From Channa striata (lineage: Eukaryota; Chordata; Actinopteri; Anabantiformes; Channidae), in contig CM065179.1 of assembly GCA_033026295.1 (NCBI GenBank), positions 22,871,275-22,935,274 of the forward strand: DNA of 64,000 nt. Reading direction: 5' to 3'. The notes beneath the pieces were generated by a model that was given only the letters and a program-made list of their open reading frames with translations, did not search any database and was not told the origin of the DNA. The translations under genes and the position numbers were made by a program. Within the stretch, counting starts at the first letter, position 1, and each line of letters starts with the position of its first letter. Shown piece after piece: positions 1 through 12,739 of this stretch.

Positions 1-92
1 CGGAAGTATATCTTGCAAACCATTTTTGGATTTCCCACGAAAGTTTTGCGAGATCTTGCAAATGTTTTGCGATATATATTTGTTTTCTTCCG
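1..92. repeat. Foldback (MITE-like) element at the window edge
   Basis: The segment opens with cggaag (1-6) and closes with its reverse complement cttccg (87-92). Inside, ttgcaaa (13-19, 57-62 region) and ttttgcg (44-50, 65-71) alternate in opposite orientations. A near-perfect 18-bp palindrome, tttgcgagatcttgcaaa with one mismatched pair, lies at 45-62. This suits a small inverted-repeat DNA element or a decayed transposon end. The left border coincides with the window start, so the element could extend further left. The family is not recognised. Confidence 0.4.
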
Positions 93-3000
93 GGGCTCCG
101 TACTTCTGCTCAACTGCACTGATTTCCATCCAGAAAAAGTATAAAATTACACCATTGACAATTTCATGATTGTAGGCAGTAAAATGTGTTACTTTAAGAG
201 CAATATTGCAAATGATACCAAAAGTATTAACAAAATGAACTGTAATGTTGTTTGGCTATAGGGCTAAAAGACTGAAGACAATCATTATTGATGGAGCCTG
301 TTTAGCTGGTCTTTCGCAGTATTTCAATGATCTTTACAGCATCTTACGCACACAGCAAAATTCACCAGCTCATATTTAAGATCCAATCAGTTTCAGGACC
401 TTATTGTTTCAAGCGTGTTGAACAATACTTCAAGCTTCCCGTGCAGTGTTTTTCTGAAAGTTTCTCATGATATTGTTTTCCTGAGAAAAGAAATAAATAA
501 GTCAAGCGAATGTGGCTGTAAGCCTCAGACCCTCAATCACACACAGCTCCCTTTTCGTCCCCACACAGTGCCCATGGCATGCCCTGACTTGCTTTCTCGC
601 TCACTTCCACCAAACAGTGAAGGCCGGGGCCAAAATAATTTGTATCTGTTCAATAAAACATTAAAGACCATCATGCCATGTCCTGCTCTCTTTCCCTCTC
701 CCTCTCCCCTTCTCCCCTGCTCTCAAAGGTCTTGTTAATGTTTCAAAACTGCACATAAGACAGACCAGCCAGACGATTAATTTGAAAGATACCCACAGGG
801 TACCTGCAGGATTTTTTTCCTGCTCCTCTTGCTTCTGTAGTGTTAACACCTAGCTTTCTTCAGAAATGAAGAATGGAGGGGTGGCAGGCCAGGGAAGGGG
901 GTGAGGGTAAAAAGCGTACAAAGTGTACCCTGCAGTTATAAAACAGAGCGCTTTTCAAAAACAGCCTTTTGATATGTGAAACACGCCCAAGCGAAATGGG
1001 TTAAATGTTTTAAATGCAACAGTTTTTATTTGTAAGGAGTGTGACGTTTCCGTATACCCACACTAAGTAGCACTTTTGCACTTTATACTAATTCCATCTG
1101 TTTTCTGCCTCCTTAAAAAAAATCATTAGCATCCTCATTTCCACACTGTTTAACATTTTTAATAGGTTGCAGTATAGTGTACAGACGCTGCTGTGCTTTT
1201 TAATGGCCATAAGCTTATGAGCATTTGACCTGATTAAATTCAATTAGATTCAAACAGAAGTTATGACTTCACATGAAATTTAAATTTACAAAAAAGAACT
1301 TTTCCTTAGTGGGCTTGCTGACACGTGGAAAACACTCTTGAAATATTTAAGATAAATGCACAAAATGAGCTGCTGAAAAATTATAGTTTTGGGGCATGAC
1401 ATGCAGGTCAGAGGTAGGCAGTATCCTCCTTAGAAAATAAAAAAATAAAAACAGAGAAGAAAGAAGATCGGATCATTCTTTCAGCAGGGCTTCACTGTGC
1501 TCTAACACCATGCTCTGCCTTATCGACGTTGGCTGTGTTATTCCACAGCTCCTCTTTTAAAGCAACTCTAAATGCTGAGCTATGAAAACAAATGCATTTT
1601 AGATAAATAGTTTAAACTCGGGCAAATAAATGATTTATTTAAACTCATAAATAATTTCATCAAAATATCCCAAAGCACTTTTTTTTTTTGCCTCATTGTA
1701 CATCATTTTCTAAGTATGCTAGATGAGCCCTCATTTATTTTCAAATATCACACCATGTCTCTTGTAAATATGTATACTGGTCTTTCTACTTATTTATTTT
1801 ACAGATCTGATTTTAATATTTCATTCTCAGCATAAAGTTGTATTTGTTTCCAAGGGCATGATAGCATGAAATAAATATCAGAAGGATAATTCCCAGTCTT
1901 AACATATTGGAGCGCATGAATCATTTAAAAGAAACAGATTTTGTACATAAAGCCAAGGCCTAATTTTCGGAGCTGCACAGTTTGAAAATGTTAATCAGTA
2001 ATCTCTGTCTTATGTTTCTAAAAGGCTGCAGCTTGACAGCACAGTTTAGGTGGATGACTGGAGGGTTGCAGGCTCACACCATATGGTGACAAACCTGGTG
2101 ATGCCGCCCCAAGCCAAGGATTTACTATGGATTGCTTTAGTAAATATTCCTCTTAACAGTATAACGAAGCACAACACAGACCAAACGGAGGATTAACAGT
2201 TTGGACTCTGCCAGATATTTAGCAGCCAGTTTCAACCTATGATGCACCAAAGCAAACCGGTTATGTGTTTGTTCACACGTCTTATTATCCTCATGCTCGA
2301 AAGTCAACATCAACATAGTCTTTTGTTTCAGCTATTGTACATCACAGATAATAACTAATAAAAGCACCACCGATTTAGAACTGGCATGTCCGCACAATTG
2401 GTGAACTTTTAAAAAGTTAATGTACACTGAGCTGTGTGACTCACCTGCTGACGAGTGAGTAGGAGGACGCCTCACAGTACAGGCTGCTGCAGCTTAAATG
2501 TCCCTGCTACTGTCTGAGGCAGACATGCTTTTTCCAAGCTGTTCAGACACCGAGTGGGCTGCCACAGCATTTACACATGTACAGTAAACCAGCCACAGCC
2601 CGCCTATTAAACTATTACAGTCCGAGATACAAAGAGGAGACATACTCTGCTGTCTTACTGTGGGTCAGACAACAAGATTGATTTCAAGTTAAGTGTTCAT
2701 ATCCCTGCTCCTTCACTCTCATTTGTTTTTGTTTTTTGTATTTCTTCACCTGGTTTAATTTACATAATGATCATTTGTGTTAATTCGGGGAGTTGGATGA
2801 TATCACGTCGTTTACAGCACACCTCGGCCCAATTTCAGCCTAATCAGCAAGAACAAGTGAACACACTCCCGGTTAACGGATTCAGGGGGCTGGATAGGGC
2901 ACAGCCAGTTAGCCTCACTGCTAATTTGTCCCAGCGGTCCTCTGTGGTACTGCAGGCACAGAAGTGCTATTCCCAAGGACTCCAATCAAAGAGAGCTGTG

Positions 3001-3258
3001 AAACGCTTGAGAAGAAAACCCAAAGCAGAAATAAAAGCGGGTTAGAATTTGTAAACCTTTGATAAAGCAATGATTTTTTAATTTTCTATCCTAATCTGCT
3101 TCTTAAAATTGCGCTATTTATTTTCACCATAACATTAATCTGCGTTCATGTTTCAGGTCACCTCATGAATACATTATCATTATTTTCTCTTCTCTTTACT
3201 TTGGTTTAATCTCCACAAAGTCCTTAAAGCCACAGTTTTTAACCTATTTCATAAATTT
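93..3258. other. Non-coding, AT-rich unique sequence
   Basis: No gene is recognised. Open frames stay below about 110 codons and have no family resemblance. The stretch holds A/T-rich unique DNA, a polypyrimidine run near 685-718 (CT-rich, no purine for over 30 bases) and short A or T runs. The sequence around 1840-2000 and 2030-2120 is repeat-free and could contain short regulatory elements, but nothing specific can be claimed. Confidence 0.6.
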
Positions 3259-3522
3259 GTCAGCTGGCTGAATGGGTAGACCATCCAGTTGGGAAGCAGA
3301 AGGCCGCGGGATGGAATCCCAGGCTGTTGCCCGGCCCAGGCTGTTGCCCGGCCCAGCCATCGAGGGCAACCCTTGTGTCGGTCCCAAGCCTGGATAAAAT
3401 GGAAGGGTTGTGGCAGGAAGGATAACCAGCGTAAAAAAAAAAAAAAATGCTAGATAAATGTGCAGAGCTCGTTTCGCAATGCGACACCAGAGGGGACAAG
3501 CCAAAAGCCACTGATCTTTTTT
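3259..3522 (+). repeat. tRNA-derived SINE (teleost type)
   Basis: The head resembles a tRNA: an A-box-like tggctgaatgggtag near 3264-3278, then a degraded B-box-like gggatggaatccc near 3308-3320. The body contains text typical of a common fish SINE tail: gtcccaagcctggataaaat, then a ggcaggaagg-type segment, an A15 run (3433-3447), and an end near aggggacaagcc followed by a T-run. A 17-bp unit is duplicated in tandem at 3320-3353, just after the tRNA-like head. A second, more diverged copy of the same tail lies at 52895-53065. RNA polymerase III activity is unlikely given the damaged B box. Family name not assigned. Confidence 0.7.
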
Positions 3523-6500
3523 GAGATATGATAGTAATGTCGAGAGGTGCTGTTGATGCCTACTGTGACTCACAGCACAGCACTAATAGACAAAGAGAAT
3601 CATTTCCAAAGTTTTCTGAATGAAGCCGCTAACCAATCGGAGAAGCCCACTGACTGTCACATGGTGCCGTACAGTAAAGACCAACCTCCACATATTGTAT
3701 CTATGCTCTGCTAACCCAGTTATTCTATTCAGTGCCACACTGAAAATTAAAGCATAAAGAAAATAAAATTATTTTCATTTTAAATTATTATATTGATTAG
3801 TGCTTTCAGTTCAACTGCAAAACAAATTGAATTAGTGTTGAACAATCCAACTTTCTATAGACACACATCCTTCCCTGAATGCCTAGTCCAACCCAGACAG
3901 CCTCTCAGTCTGGCTGTTGGGCAACACTGTTGATAAAGTTGAGTAACTATTGACAAGTGGAACCCAACATTTCACGTTTCAGGCTTCTGTACAAGCTGAT
4001 TGCAGCAGACACTCTTTGTGCAATGGCCATGAATGGTTAAGCAGCGTGTAAGTCTTCTCAGCAACTGTTTCTGTTAAGACTTAAAGGCCTGTTCCTGTTG
4101 TAAAGATGCGGCGTATTGTTTGAAATTAGTACTCATGTTGAGGGGAAGTCATGTACAGAAGGCACATCATTTATCGGGCATTTTCCAGACTCTTACTTAC
4201 GCTCAGTTGCGTGATGAGAAATCAAATATTCCAATGTTCTCTCCTGCCTCTCAGTCTGACATGTGAGTGCTGAATCGTTAAGTTCACAGCAAGATGTCTG
4301 CCGGGGTGTGGGACAAAAGAAAGCGCCGGAGTCAGTGCGTTTACAGCAGCATGAGGAGATAAATGCTCTTCTTTCCAAAAGGTTTACCAGACTCATCAAC
4401 AATCAACAGTGGTAAAATAAATCCGTCCCCTCCCGTCCACACATGAAGTACAGCACGTTTGCCTCAGACTGATGCAGCAGCATTCGAGATTATTCCTGGT
4501 GACAATCCTGTTGTTACACACTTTTTTCAAGCACATTTTGAAAAGGAATCTCTGTTTTCTTAAAATACAAAATATAAATTTGCAAAAAAAATAGCCTGAA
4601 ATCAAACACATGCAGCTTTATGACCTGCATGTTTATTTTTAAGTAGTTGAATCCTACTTACCAGGAATACAACATGATAATAACAAGTGACGTTGAAACA
4701 CTAAAATACATTTTCTCATAATTTTTGTAGAGATTCGAAACACAAACCTACCACTGCCAGTCTTATTGACCCTGGTGATTTGTGGGGGCCACCAAAACTT
4801 TAAGGATGTTGCATTACTAAGAAGTCAGATTGCTTATTGAATGGTTTCAACAAACATTTGATTGCACCCTGAGATTATTTTGTCACGCGTCAATGAATTA
4901 TTCTATTGAGTCGAAGGTGAGGCATTCCTAACCGAGGCACATGAAGCCTCGGTAAAGGTAAAGGTAAAGAAACCTGCTGGCCCAGATGATTTAGAACCTT
5001 ATTTTCAAAGGTTGCTGCAGAGTGTCATAAATAATTTAGGCATATAGAACATATTGTCATGTTTACAATACGGTTTTAAATAGCAGTGCACCCTTGTTCA
5101 TGGTGACAAACTGCATATTATGTGTTACAGTCTCAGCTCATTTAAACATACATGATACTTTTGCAAATATTTAATTTTATTTTTTGGAATTCTGGAAATA
5201 ATCTGCAAAATGTTTTACACTGTGGTGCTGTCGATTCATTCTGTGAAATCAGACTCACTCAACAGCGCTGGCAGCAGTGCAGGAATATTCACTTCTGAAA
5301 AGGTTTTAGCAAGGCTCCACCTTTGGACAATAAGATTTTTGCAATGTTTTCTGCTTGACCAGTGAGTTTTGCAGCAGTCTGATTTATTGTCATCACCAAT
5401 ATCATGGTGATGTGTCCCTGCTCATTGCAGAGCCGGGACGGGTTGAGCTGCACAGAGCAGCGCATCCAGCTCCATGGTAGAGCTCGCTTAAGCTCTAACA
5501 CGAGCTTCTGTTGTATATTGATAAAAAACTAGTGAATATTGTTTCTGACATACAGGGGTTTAGACATGTTGCCATTGTCTCAGATCCTATTTTTCCTATA
5601 ACTTGTAAACTATGGCCTCTGGCATGTGGCTGTCGGGTAGATAGTTTGGGTGTCAGTGTCAGGGGGAAGCAAGATGATCGTGTTCAGACAGTTGGACCGA
5701 ACAGCAGTGGTCGGCTAAATAAAACTGCCTCCACCTTATTGAACACTGAATGTCTGCAAACTTTTTACAACTCAGGGACAGTAAATGTTAAATAATTTCA
5801 TTTGCTCTTCCAGCTCCACAGGCACGATTCTGAATCCACCTGAACACATTACAGTAGCATCCATAAACTGGAGAGCAGTTTTGACAGCAACCCGAAACTC
5901 AAAGATCCGATTACACACAGTATAGGAACCACAGGCCTGAAATATCTCTGCACGCTCAATAAATACCCATTTCATTACATACAATGTAATAAAATAATAA
6001 AACAACTACATGACATTATAAACTACAGTCGCCTCCCAAAAGGATTGAAGGGCAGATTATCTGAGTTTAAGATCAAAATGAACATGGGAATAAATTTCAG
6101 AATGTGAGCATTTATTTACACGTAGACGTAGAAAACAAAATAGAACATAGCACCTTTTATACCACGTTTTAGGTGAGCAAAACTACTGGAACATCTAAAT
6201 GACAGATGCTTTTGTGTATTGTTAGATTTCTTGTCCAGGAAATACGGTAATTGAGTGCTTTTAGTTTAAGCCTTGAATTTTACCTGTGTTGGTTGTTTAA
6301 GCAGATAAATCAACAAGAAAAACACCTGTCAAAAGGAGGAAAACAAGGTATTTTGTATCGAAGAAAAAAAGATGGAAAATCCATCAGACTTTGGTTTATG
6401 TTGTGTAAGCACCAGGAAATAACAGCTTCAGCAACTTTTGATGAAGCCCAATATCGTCAGTTTACAGCAAAGAGAAGCACCGGAGAAAAAAATGTGCGGT

Positions 6501-6540
6501 GACCTTGAGAGCAAATAGACAAAACCCAGCAAATTACAAA
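3523..6540. other. Non-coding unique sequence
   Basis: No gene is recognised. All open frames are under 100 codons and lack motifs. The only structure noted is an 8-bp inverted repeat with a 7-base loop, accgaggc (4931-4938) and gcctcggt (4946-4953), followed directly by three ggtaaa units (4952-4969). The rest is AT-rich unique DNA. Confidence 0.6.
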
Positions 6541-7400
6541 CAATAATATCTGGCAACACAGCGTTACAGAAACGCACTGCAAAAAGCTAAATCCCCGACC
6601 AAACGTCTCCAGGAGCAACTAAAACGCCGCTGTCGACCCCGTCAACTATGTGCATATACAATCTGTCTAAATAAATGAGTTAAATGAAAATAATTATGAG
6701 CAAAACCTGCTGAGGGAGAGTCAGCTCCTGTGAATTCGTGTGCCCGTCACTCTTCCGTGTCCCGGTACCACAGACCTTTTTCACCGCTAACGTCGTCGTT
6801 CCTCTGAATCCTTCTCGCCTGCTGTGGGGGGGGGAACAAAACGGTGGTCCTGTTGAGAAGCATCGGTGACAGGAGGCTAAACAGTGATGAGCTGCGGAGG
6901 ACACGGCTGTTACGGCAGAATTTCATTTTCAGTCTGTTTTCGTTGCTCTAATTCAAAGCTAACAAAATTAGCCTGTAGCTTAAAGCTAGCAAGCTTCACA
7001 TACGTTAAAGCAAAAGCGCTCGATAAGTGGCCATTTACCATTTCCTATTTAATTATTGCTCATGAGTAATTCTGTCTATATGTAAGGCAGCACATATTAC
7101 GACGTTACACATCCTTGTCTGAGATACAATCCGTGTGCAATAGTGATATATACGCAATGAAAGGGGTCATAATTCATACAGTCAGAGACACTAAATTGCG
7201 TAACTACGGTTATCAAGAATGTCACATAACATGTTCGTAAAATATAGCAACCTGGCTAAATGTCCTGCTTTATGAACCTTTATCTTTGTAACTATACAAA
7301 TACAGTAACTGCATTAATCATCCGAGCAGCTGAAAATACTCCTGCGATCCATTGTTACGCGTTGTACAGCGCCAAGCGGAACCAGGCTTACACGTCGGCT
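6541..7400. promoter_or_regulatory. CpG-rich stretch, candidate promoter or CpG island
   Basis: I count 23 CpG dinucleotides in 6541-6960, close to what base composition alone would predict, whereas most of the window is CpG-depleted. A second cluster lies at 7321-7400 (about 8 CpGs). The stretch also holds gctaac, gctagc and gttaaag-type words and a G9 run at about 6826-6834. No TATA box with a convincing downstream ORF is visible. A promoter of a non-coding transcript, an alternative first exon or an unmethylated enhancer are all possible. Open frames here (for example 6680-6904 on the minus strand) look incidental. Confidence 0.35.
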
Positions 7401-10400
7401 AAGTAAAAGGTCTGTTGTAGTCAAAGTGGCATAGCAATGTCTCCAGAGCCCATTAAAAACTTTGGGATATTAAGAGTTGTAGATGTATTTCATACACTTC
7501 CCAGTTGGCTGTAGTTGGTTATGTTGTAGCTTTTTGCAGCACGTTTCTTAATGCTCCGCCTGTGTTTCCTCAATCGACAGACAGTTCTCAGGGCCCGTGT
7601 AAAAATGCGACTGACGGTTCTTTGAATAAAATGAACATTGTATTGGCGCCCACATGTTTGCCAGAAATAGCTTTGCCGTTTTTTTTTAAGCTCACTGGCT
7701 TGTTTTACAGTCTCCACTACAGTGCAGAGCTCTTGGAGCCAGTACATGTACACGAAGGGGAAATGTCAAGTATTTTAAGTTGGAGTCCACTCAGGATGAT
7801 CGGAGGATATAAGGAAATTAATTATGTTGTAAAGCACATTTTTATGGCAGCGAGAAACTGACACATTGACTAATGAGGCTCAAGGTGTTTGCTTGTAAGA
7901 ATATCAATTATCTTTTTTTAACATCCAAGTGGAATCATTAACATGAGGAGGACCTTGACTTAGCAAAGCCCACCAACATGCAGAGAAGCACAGCGCGATC
8001 AAAGGGAGCGTGGAGAAGCTCCCAGGTCACATGCTTGACCGGACCCTGGCGTCTTTCCCTTCTGCAGCACTCCACATCGAACCCGCACGCTGTGCCAATT
8101 AGCAGCACGTCTACAGTACCGGGGCCACACACCGCGCCTCTTTGTTTACTACGTTAATGAAGCTCAATCATCACTTTTAGTTTCTCTAAAAGGACAAAGC
8201 AGGGAGGCAGATGAGACGTGAGCAAAGCACGGGTAGATACAGATGATATTATAATAAAGACTGGCATCAGGGTCCGGCCATTTCTTGTCTCACTTATCTG
8301 ACTTGATCTTGTTTGGAAAAAAAAACCCCTTCTCATGTGCAGGGTTCTGATTATTTAAGACGGGCTTGAGGTTACATCTCGGGAACACACTGGGCTTTAA
8401 AAACAATCTCAAAGTCCTGCTCAATTATAACAAGGTGCAAGCTGGAGGATAAAGAGGTGGGCCACGCTGGCCTTGGCCGGTCACTGGGGAGGGCTCCTCC
8501 ACGGGTCTGACAGTACAATGAAGAAGAGGCCAGGTATCAAGGGCAAGCTGTTTCTCAAGACTACAGCACCAACTGTTTTCGCCTGCCCTCATGCTCGACC
8601 TCGTGCCATCCTGTTTTCTAAAACCATGCAGGCAAAAATACTGTTCACAGACAAGTTAAAGGCGCCGCAAATAGACAATGTGAAGGAAATGCTGACTGCA
8701 AGGAGACAAGAAACATTGAGGCCTCATCCCGTGTGCAAGCGGCCATTTAAATATCGCTTAAAGAGAGAACGTCTATCCCGTCAACCCATCCACTCGGCAG
8801 ATGCCTTTTCTCTGGTCCAGTAAGAAAAGTCATTACAGCTTGGAGAGCTTTGATAAATGCTGTGACTATAGACCAACATATCCTGTTTCTCTGTCTCTCT
8901 CTTCTTTAAAATAACACACATCAACTAATGCTGTTATCAAAGAACAGCCTATTTTATGGTAAACGATACTCAACTTGAAAAAAAAATTTCATATGCAGAT
9001 CAAGGGCAATTAAGTCCCCTGACAGATACGTCTGGGCAGCAGATGCCAGAGTGAGCATTAAAAAATTATTTGTAGTATTCTATGTATTGCACATACAGCC
9101 TTTTTAAAAACATATTATTAGAGCTATCAGTTCTTCAAAAAGTCAAGAAATGGTTCCAACTACCACATCTCTCAACATTAATGCTATCAGACTAGGTTTT
9201 GTATTAACATGATGAAGACACGTTAATAATTAATGTAAATGGCAAATCATAAACACTGATACTGATGCATGCTGACGTACTCTCACCATGTTCACCTACC
9301 TTGGGGTGTTTCTTCTGTTAACCGATTAAAAGAATATATTTTGCATCGGAGCATTTGCACCTATTGATGGTATTTCCTACAAAAGTGTAATACGGAGGAA
9401 CAAAGTGTGAACAAATCCTCATCTCTCTCTATAATAACATACGTATCAGGACGATCATTGCTCTTAGTGCCTTCTAACATGAAAGATGTCATTGCAGACC
9501 TTTGCAGTGTACCCACATCGTGGAACGGCAGCCGGATATACTCTATGACTTACATCCTTAAAATGTCTCTCCTGACAAGATGTGGTGCTTTGCTTTGGGG
9601 TTATTGGGGCCCAACACTGCTGCTAAGTGTGGTATATGTTTTTATGACATCCATCATTGGTGGAGATCTGCAGACAATAACCATAGCATTACTCACACAT
9701 CACACAACCCTCCACCTCTTGATACTATGCTTGTTTGTGTCTCCGTCTCTGTCAGGGGCCTCTCCACTTGTAAGCCACTGCAGACGACTCCTGAGGGCCA
9801 GGTGTTACCTACATGGAGCAACGGTGCAAAGCCATCTTAAATAAGCAGATACTTTAGCGAGGCCCTTGGTGCAGCAGAAGATCATTATTTTGAGGTAGAA
9901 AAATCCAGTTTGACAGATGAACCGCAGCTGCAGAAAGACACATCACTGATACGCCACATAACAAGATCTCAGAAGAGTGAAACACTGGCTCATTACATAT
10001 CAAAAAAGACGGCGAGGAAGGATTTATTTGTTTTGTTCCAGGGGGTGACGATTCTATTTCATGAGAGCCGAAGCCCTGCACAAGACAGTCACAGGTTCAA
10101 GGGTATTATCACTGACTCCAGTGATGAGTTACAGAGTCCAAGGCAAGCCAGTCCTACCTCCCAAACTGGGAATTCTACAGGATCAGCAGGCAAGACACAG
10201 CAATTTAATGGGAGAGTCGCTTAGGTGTTATTAGTGTTCTGTTTGCAGCAAACTTCCAACGAACAGAATCCAATACATTCCTCCATCAACTCAGATATAC
10301 TCTCTCAAATTTTCTTTAGTCCCTTACGCTCTGGATGTCTGCCGAGGTCACTGCAGCAACGTTCAGTTTTTATGATTTTTGTCAGCTAACGTCCACATAT

Positions 10401-10514
10401 TCACATTTTGTGGTGCATTTTAATGGAATACTTTTGAATATTGTTAGAGGTTGTTGCTTTCTTTTATGTGTTATAGTTAGTGTGAATTATCACCAGGAAG
10501 ATAACTGTCGTCCA
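7401..10514. other. Non-coding unique sequence
   Basis: Open frames reach 145 codons (9407-9844, plus) and 118 codons (7505-7861, plus), but both begin at unremarkable positions, show no domain or family motif, and have no supporting splice context. The 8440-8830 interval is repeat-free, moderately GC-rich and could be a conserved non-coding block. Nothing else specific is seen. Confidence 0.55.
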
Positions 10515-10600
10515 CTAATCCCGCAGTTGTTGGTTTGATGCCTGGCCCCCATGGTCACATGTTGAAGTGTCCTTGAGCAAGACATTAAAACCCTGCATAT
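10515..10600 (+). repeat. Fragment of a tRNA-related fish SINE
   Basis: A B-box-like ggtttgatgcc (about 10532-10542) is followed by gttgaagtgtccttgagcaa (10561-10580) and gacatta. The second phrase is the hallmark of a very common fish SINE that reads as 'gtgtccttgggcaagacact'. The tRNA-like 5' half is missing or too diverged to see. Recognition is by memory of the family consensus. Confidence 0.55.
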
Positions 10601-10654
10601 GTAGAAATGCAATATGTTTCTCATTTTTGGCTCTAAACACTCAAATATGTGGGG

Positions 10655-10725
10655 TTTGAAAATGCCTGGTTAGAGTTAGGCACAAAAACACAGAGGGTAG
10701 GTTAGTTTAGGGTTTGGTAAAAAGT
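10655..10725 (-). repeat. Probable dispersed repeat fragment (gttaggc/aaaccta type)
   Basis: The words ggttagagttaggcacaaaa and ggtaggttagtttagggttt resemble, on the opposite strand, fish repeat text of the 'cctaaacctaacca' type. A related forward-strand piece (gctaaacctaactacgtagt) occurs near 61935-61954. The element is short, and its boundaries and family are uncertain. Confidence 0.3.
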
Positions 10726-12739
10726 TGTCTGCCTTAAAAATATGATGGCATGTGATGTTACGTTAAGAAACTATTGATTTGATGTGACTGTTGCAATAAT
10801 AGCAATAAAAGTTGTGTCACGCTGGACTTAAATCTCCGTCTCCCCTCTACTTTTTGAACTATCCATCACCCCAGCCGGCCTTCTGACAACCTCTGTGGCT
10901 GTAAATAGTACATCAGGTCCCACACAATTCTATTGTTAGATGTCGACAAGCAGAAAGATAAGTCTCTTGATTGGTTTGTACGAACGGTACAAACGGTTCA
11001 GACTCTTCGTGACCTTTGTCATTAAACAACTGCCGTTGCTGTTCCGGAAGCTGTATTCAGTCACTAAAATGCTGTTCAGCGTTACACTAAGACACACAGC
11101 TAAAACTTTAGTTACACACCTTTAGTAAAAACCTAGACGGAAAGTTGAGTCAACACTGATGTTTCAGTTGGTGCTTTGAAAAAGCAATCACAGGCATATG
11201 AGCCAAATAAAAGCTGCTTATGCTAGTTTGTGATGGTTTTTTAATACAGCTGTTGCATGTTTTTGTAGTTTTTCCAGCTGTTTTGGTGTACCTTTCTGGC
11301 CACGAAGGACATATTTATTCCATTAATCACGTCACTGAGCACAACAAGAGTTTACACAGTCTGTTACATAGTTATATAATTTCACAATTACATAGTCTGT
11401 AATTTCTTTCACATCATCATCATCATCATTTTTATTGTAAAAAAAACTCAGTTAACTGTGGAGACTTTCACTTTTTGCAGACAGAGTAAATGAGCAGGCG
11501 GCTGGTGAACCCGCAACCGGCAGCCAGACAGTGGAGAGTGAGGTTTTAAGCCGAACATCCGTCATCACTGATTAATGAATCATCTAAATCAAGCTGCCAT
11601 TCTCCACCATTGCTCTTTCCCTCAACTCTCCATCTCTTCTGCGCTCAAGATATGGTGACTGTCATCCAATGTGACAGCTCTGCTATTCCCAGGGTCAGCC
11701 TCTGACTGCAGTTTAACCTTGTTTCTGCAACCCTCCTCTGTCCTATTGCAATGTTGTCCAATGTGTATCCAACTAGTAGTGAGTTCTACTCAAAAAAGCT
11801 TTTTATTTCTTCTAAAGCTGGGTTCACACTGTAATGTGAATTGTAAAGGGGGTTCGACTGGGTTCAAAGGTTCAAAACTGGTCTGCAACAGAGACGATGT
11901 TTCAGCTGGCTTCTTGTCAAAGCTTTGATCCACTTAATTAACAAACAGTAACAAGGAAAGATGAGGAAACTCAGGAAAATAATGCAGTGTATATTTTAGC
12001 ATAATCTCCTATCTAATGTTAAAACAGTTCCAGCAAACATCTGTCCAGCTGCTTCACTGTAGTGACTACAGTCTGTGTGTACGCTACAGTGAAGGTCGGC
12101 CATAAAGTCTCTGTCTGTTTCCTCTGTGCAGCACTGGCTAACACTCGTACTCCCCTAAAGTTCATGTTCGCCTCAATGTCAGCATATGCTGTAGTTAGTG
12201 CCACATAATTTCTCAGTAGATTTTCTATTTCTATTCATGTGTCTCTACGTGTGTGCAGCTCATGCTTCTTTGCTCTGACGGACATCGTAACGACTGATCG
12301 TTTGTGTGTCTTTAGTTTTGTTATTCTCTTTTTTGCCTCCGTGTGTTTATGAAGAAGATCCAAAGAGACCTGCAGCCTGGGCTCACATTTGTCACTCAAG
12401 TTTAAATCTTCTCAACTCTCGCAGACACAAAACTCTTGGGTGGATTTGAGTCCAATTATGTCCACTCATTGTCCACTCGTGGCGACCCAAAGTGGTTCAA
12501 ACATAATGTATATCTATACATTTCTTTCTATTTACAGCAAAGTTGTCTAACTGAATAAGTTTATCCTCTTAACCTAACTTCTAATATCTGTTAAAATTGA
12601 CTTTCAAACAGTCTCTTGCCTTCAATTAAGCTGCCAGGGTCTTTGATTTAAGTTGCAAGGCGAGAAAAAAAACCTTCTGTATCAATCAATTTGCCTCACT
12701 TCTTTCATTTTTAAAAACATGTAAAATTTGCTTTGACAC
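10726..12739. other. Non-coding unique sequence with an (ATC)n tract
   Basis: No gene is recognised. A short (ATC)n microsatellite lies at 11413-11429. The sequence near 11840-11880 (gggttc repeated) and 12360-12500 is unremarkable unique DNA. Open frames are below 90 codons. Confidence 0.55.

Noticed and set aside
3259..3330. Functional tRNA gene
   Set aside because: The A box is acceptable but the B box is damaged and no cloverleaf with an anticodon arm can be drawn. The tail identifies a SINE.
8473..8823. 116-codon basic frame (plus) as a small coding exon
   Set aside because: The translation is rich in K and R but has no known pattern, and the start is not supported. A non-coding conserved element is at least as likely.
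9407..9844. 145-codon open frame (plus) with hydrophobic stretches, possible membrane protein
   Set aside because: The hydrophobic runs come from T-rich codons. A second frame of 86 codons overlaps it on the same strand, and no family motif is visible.
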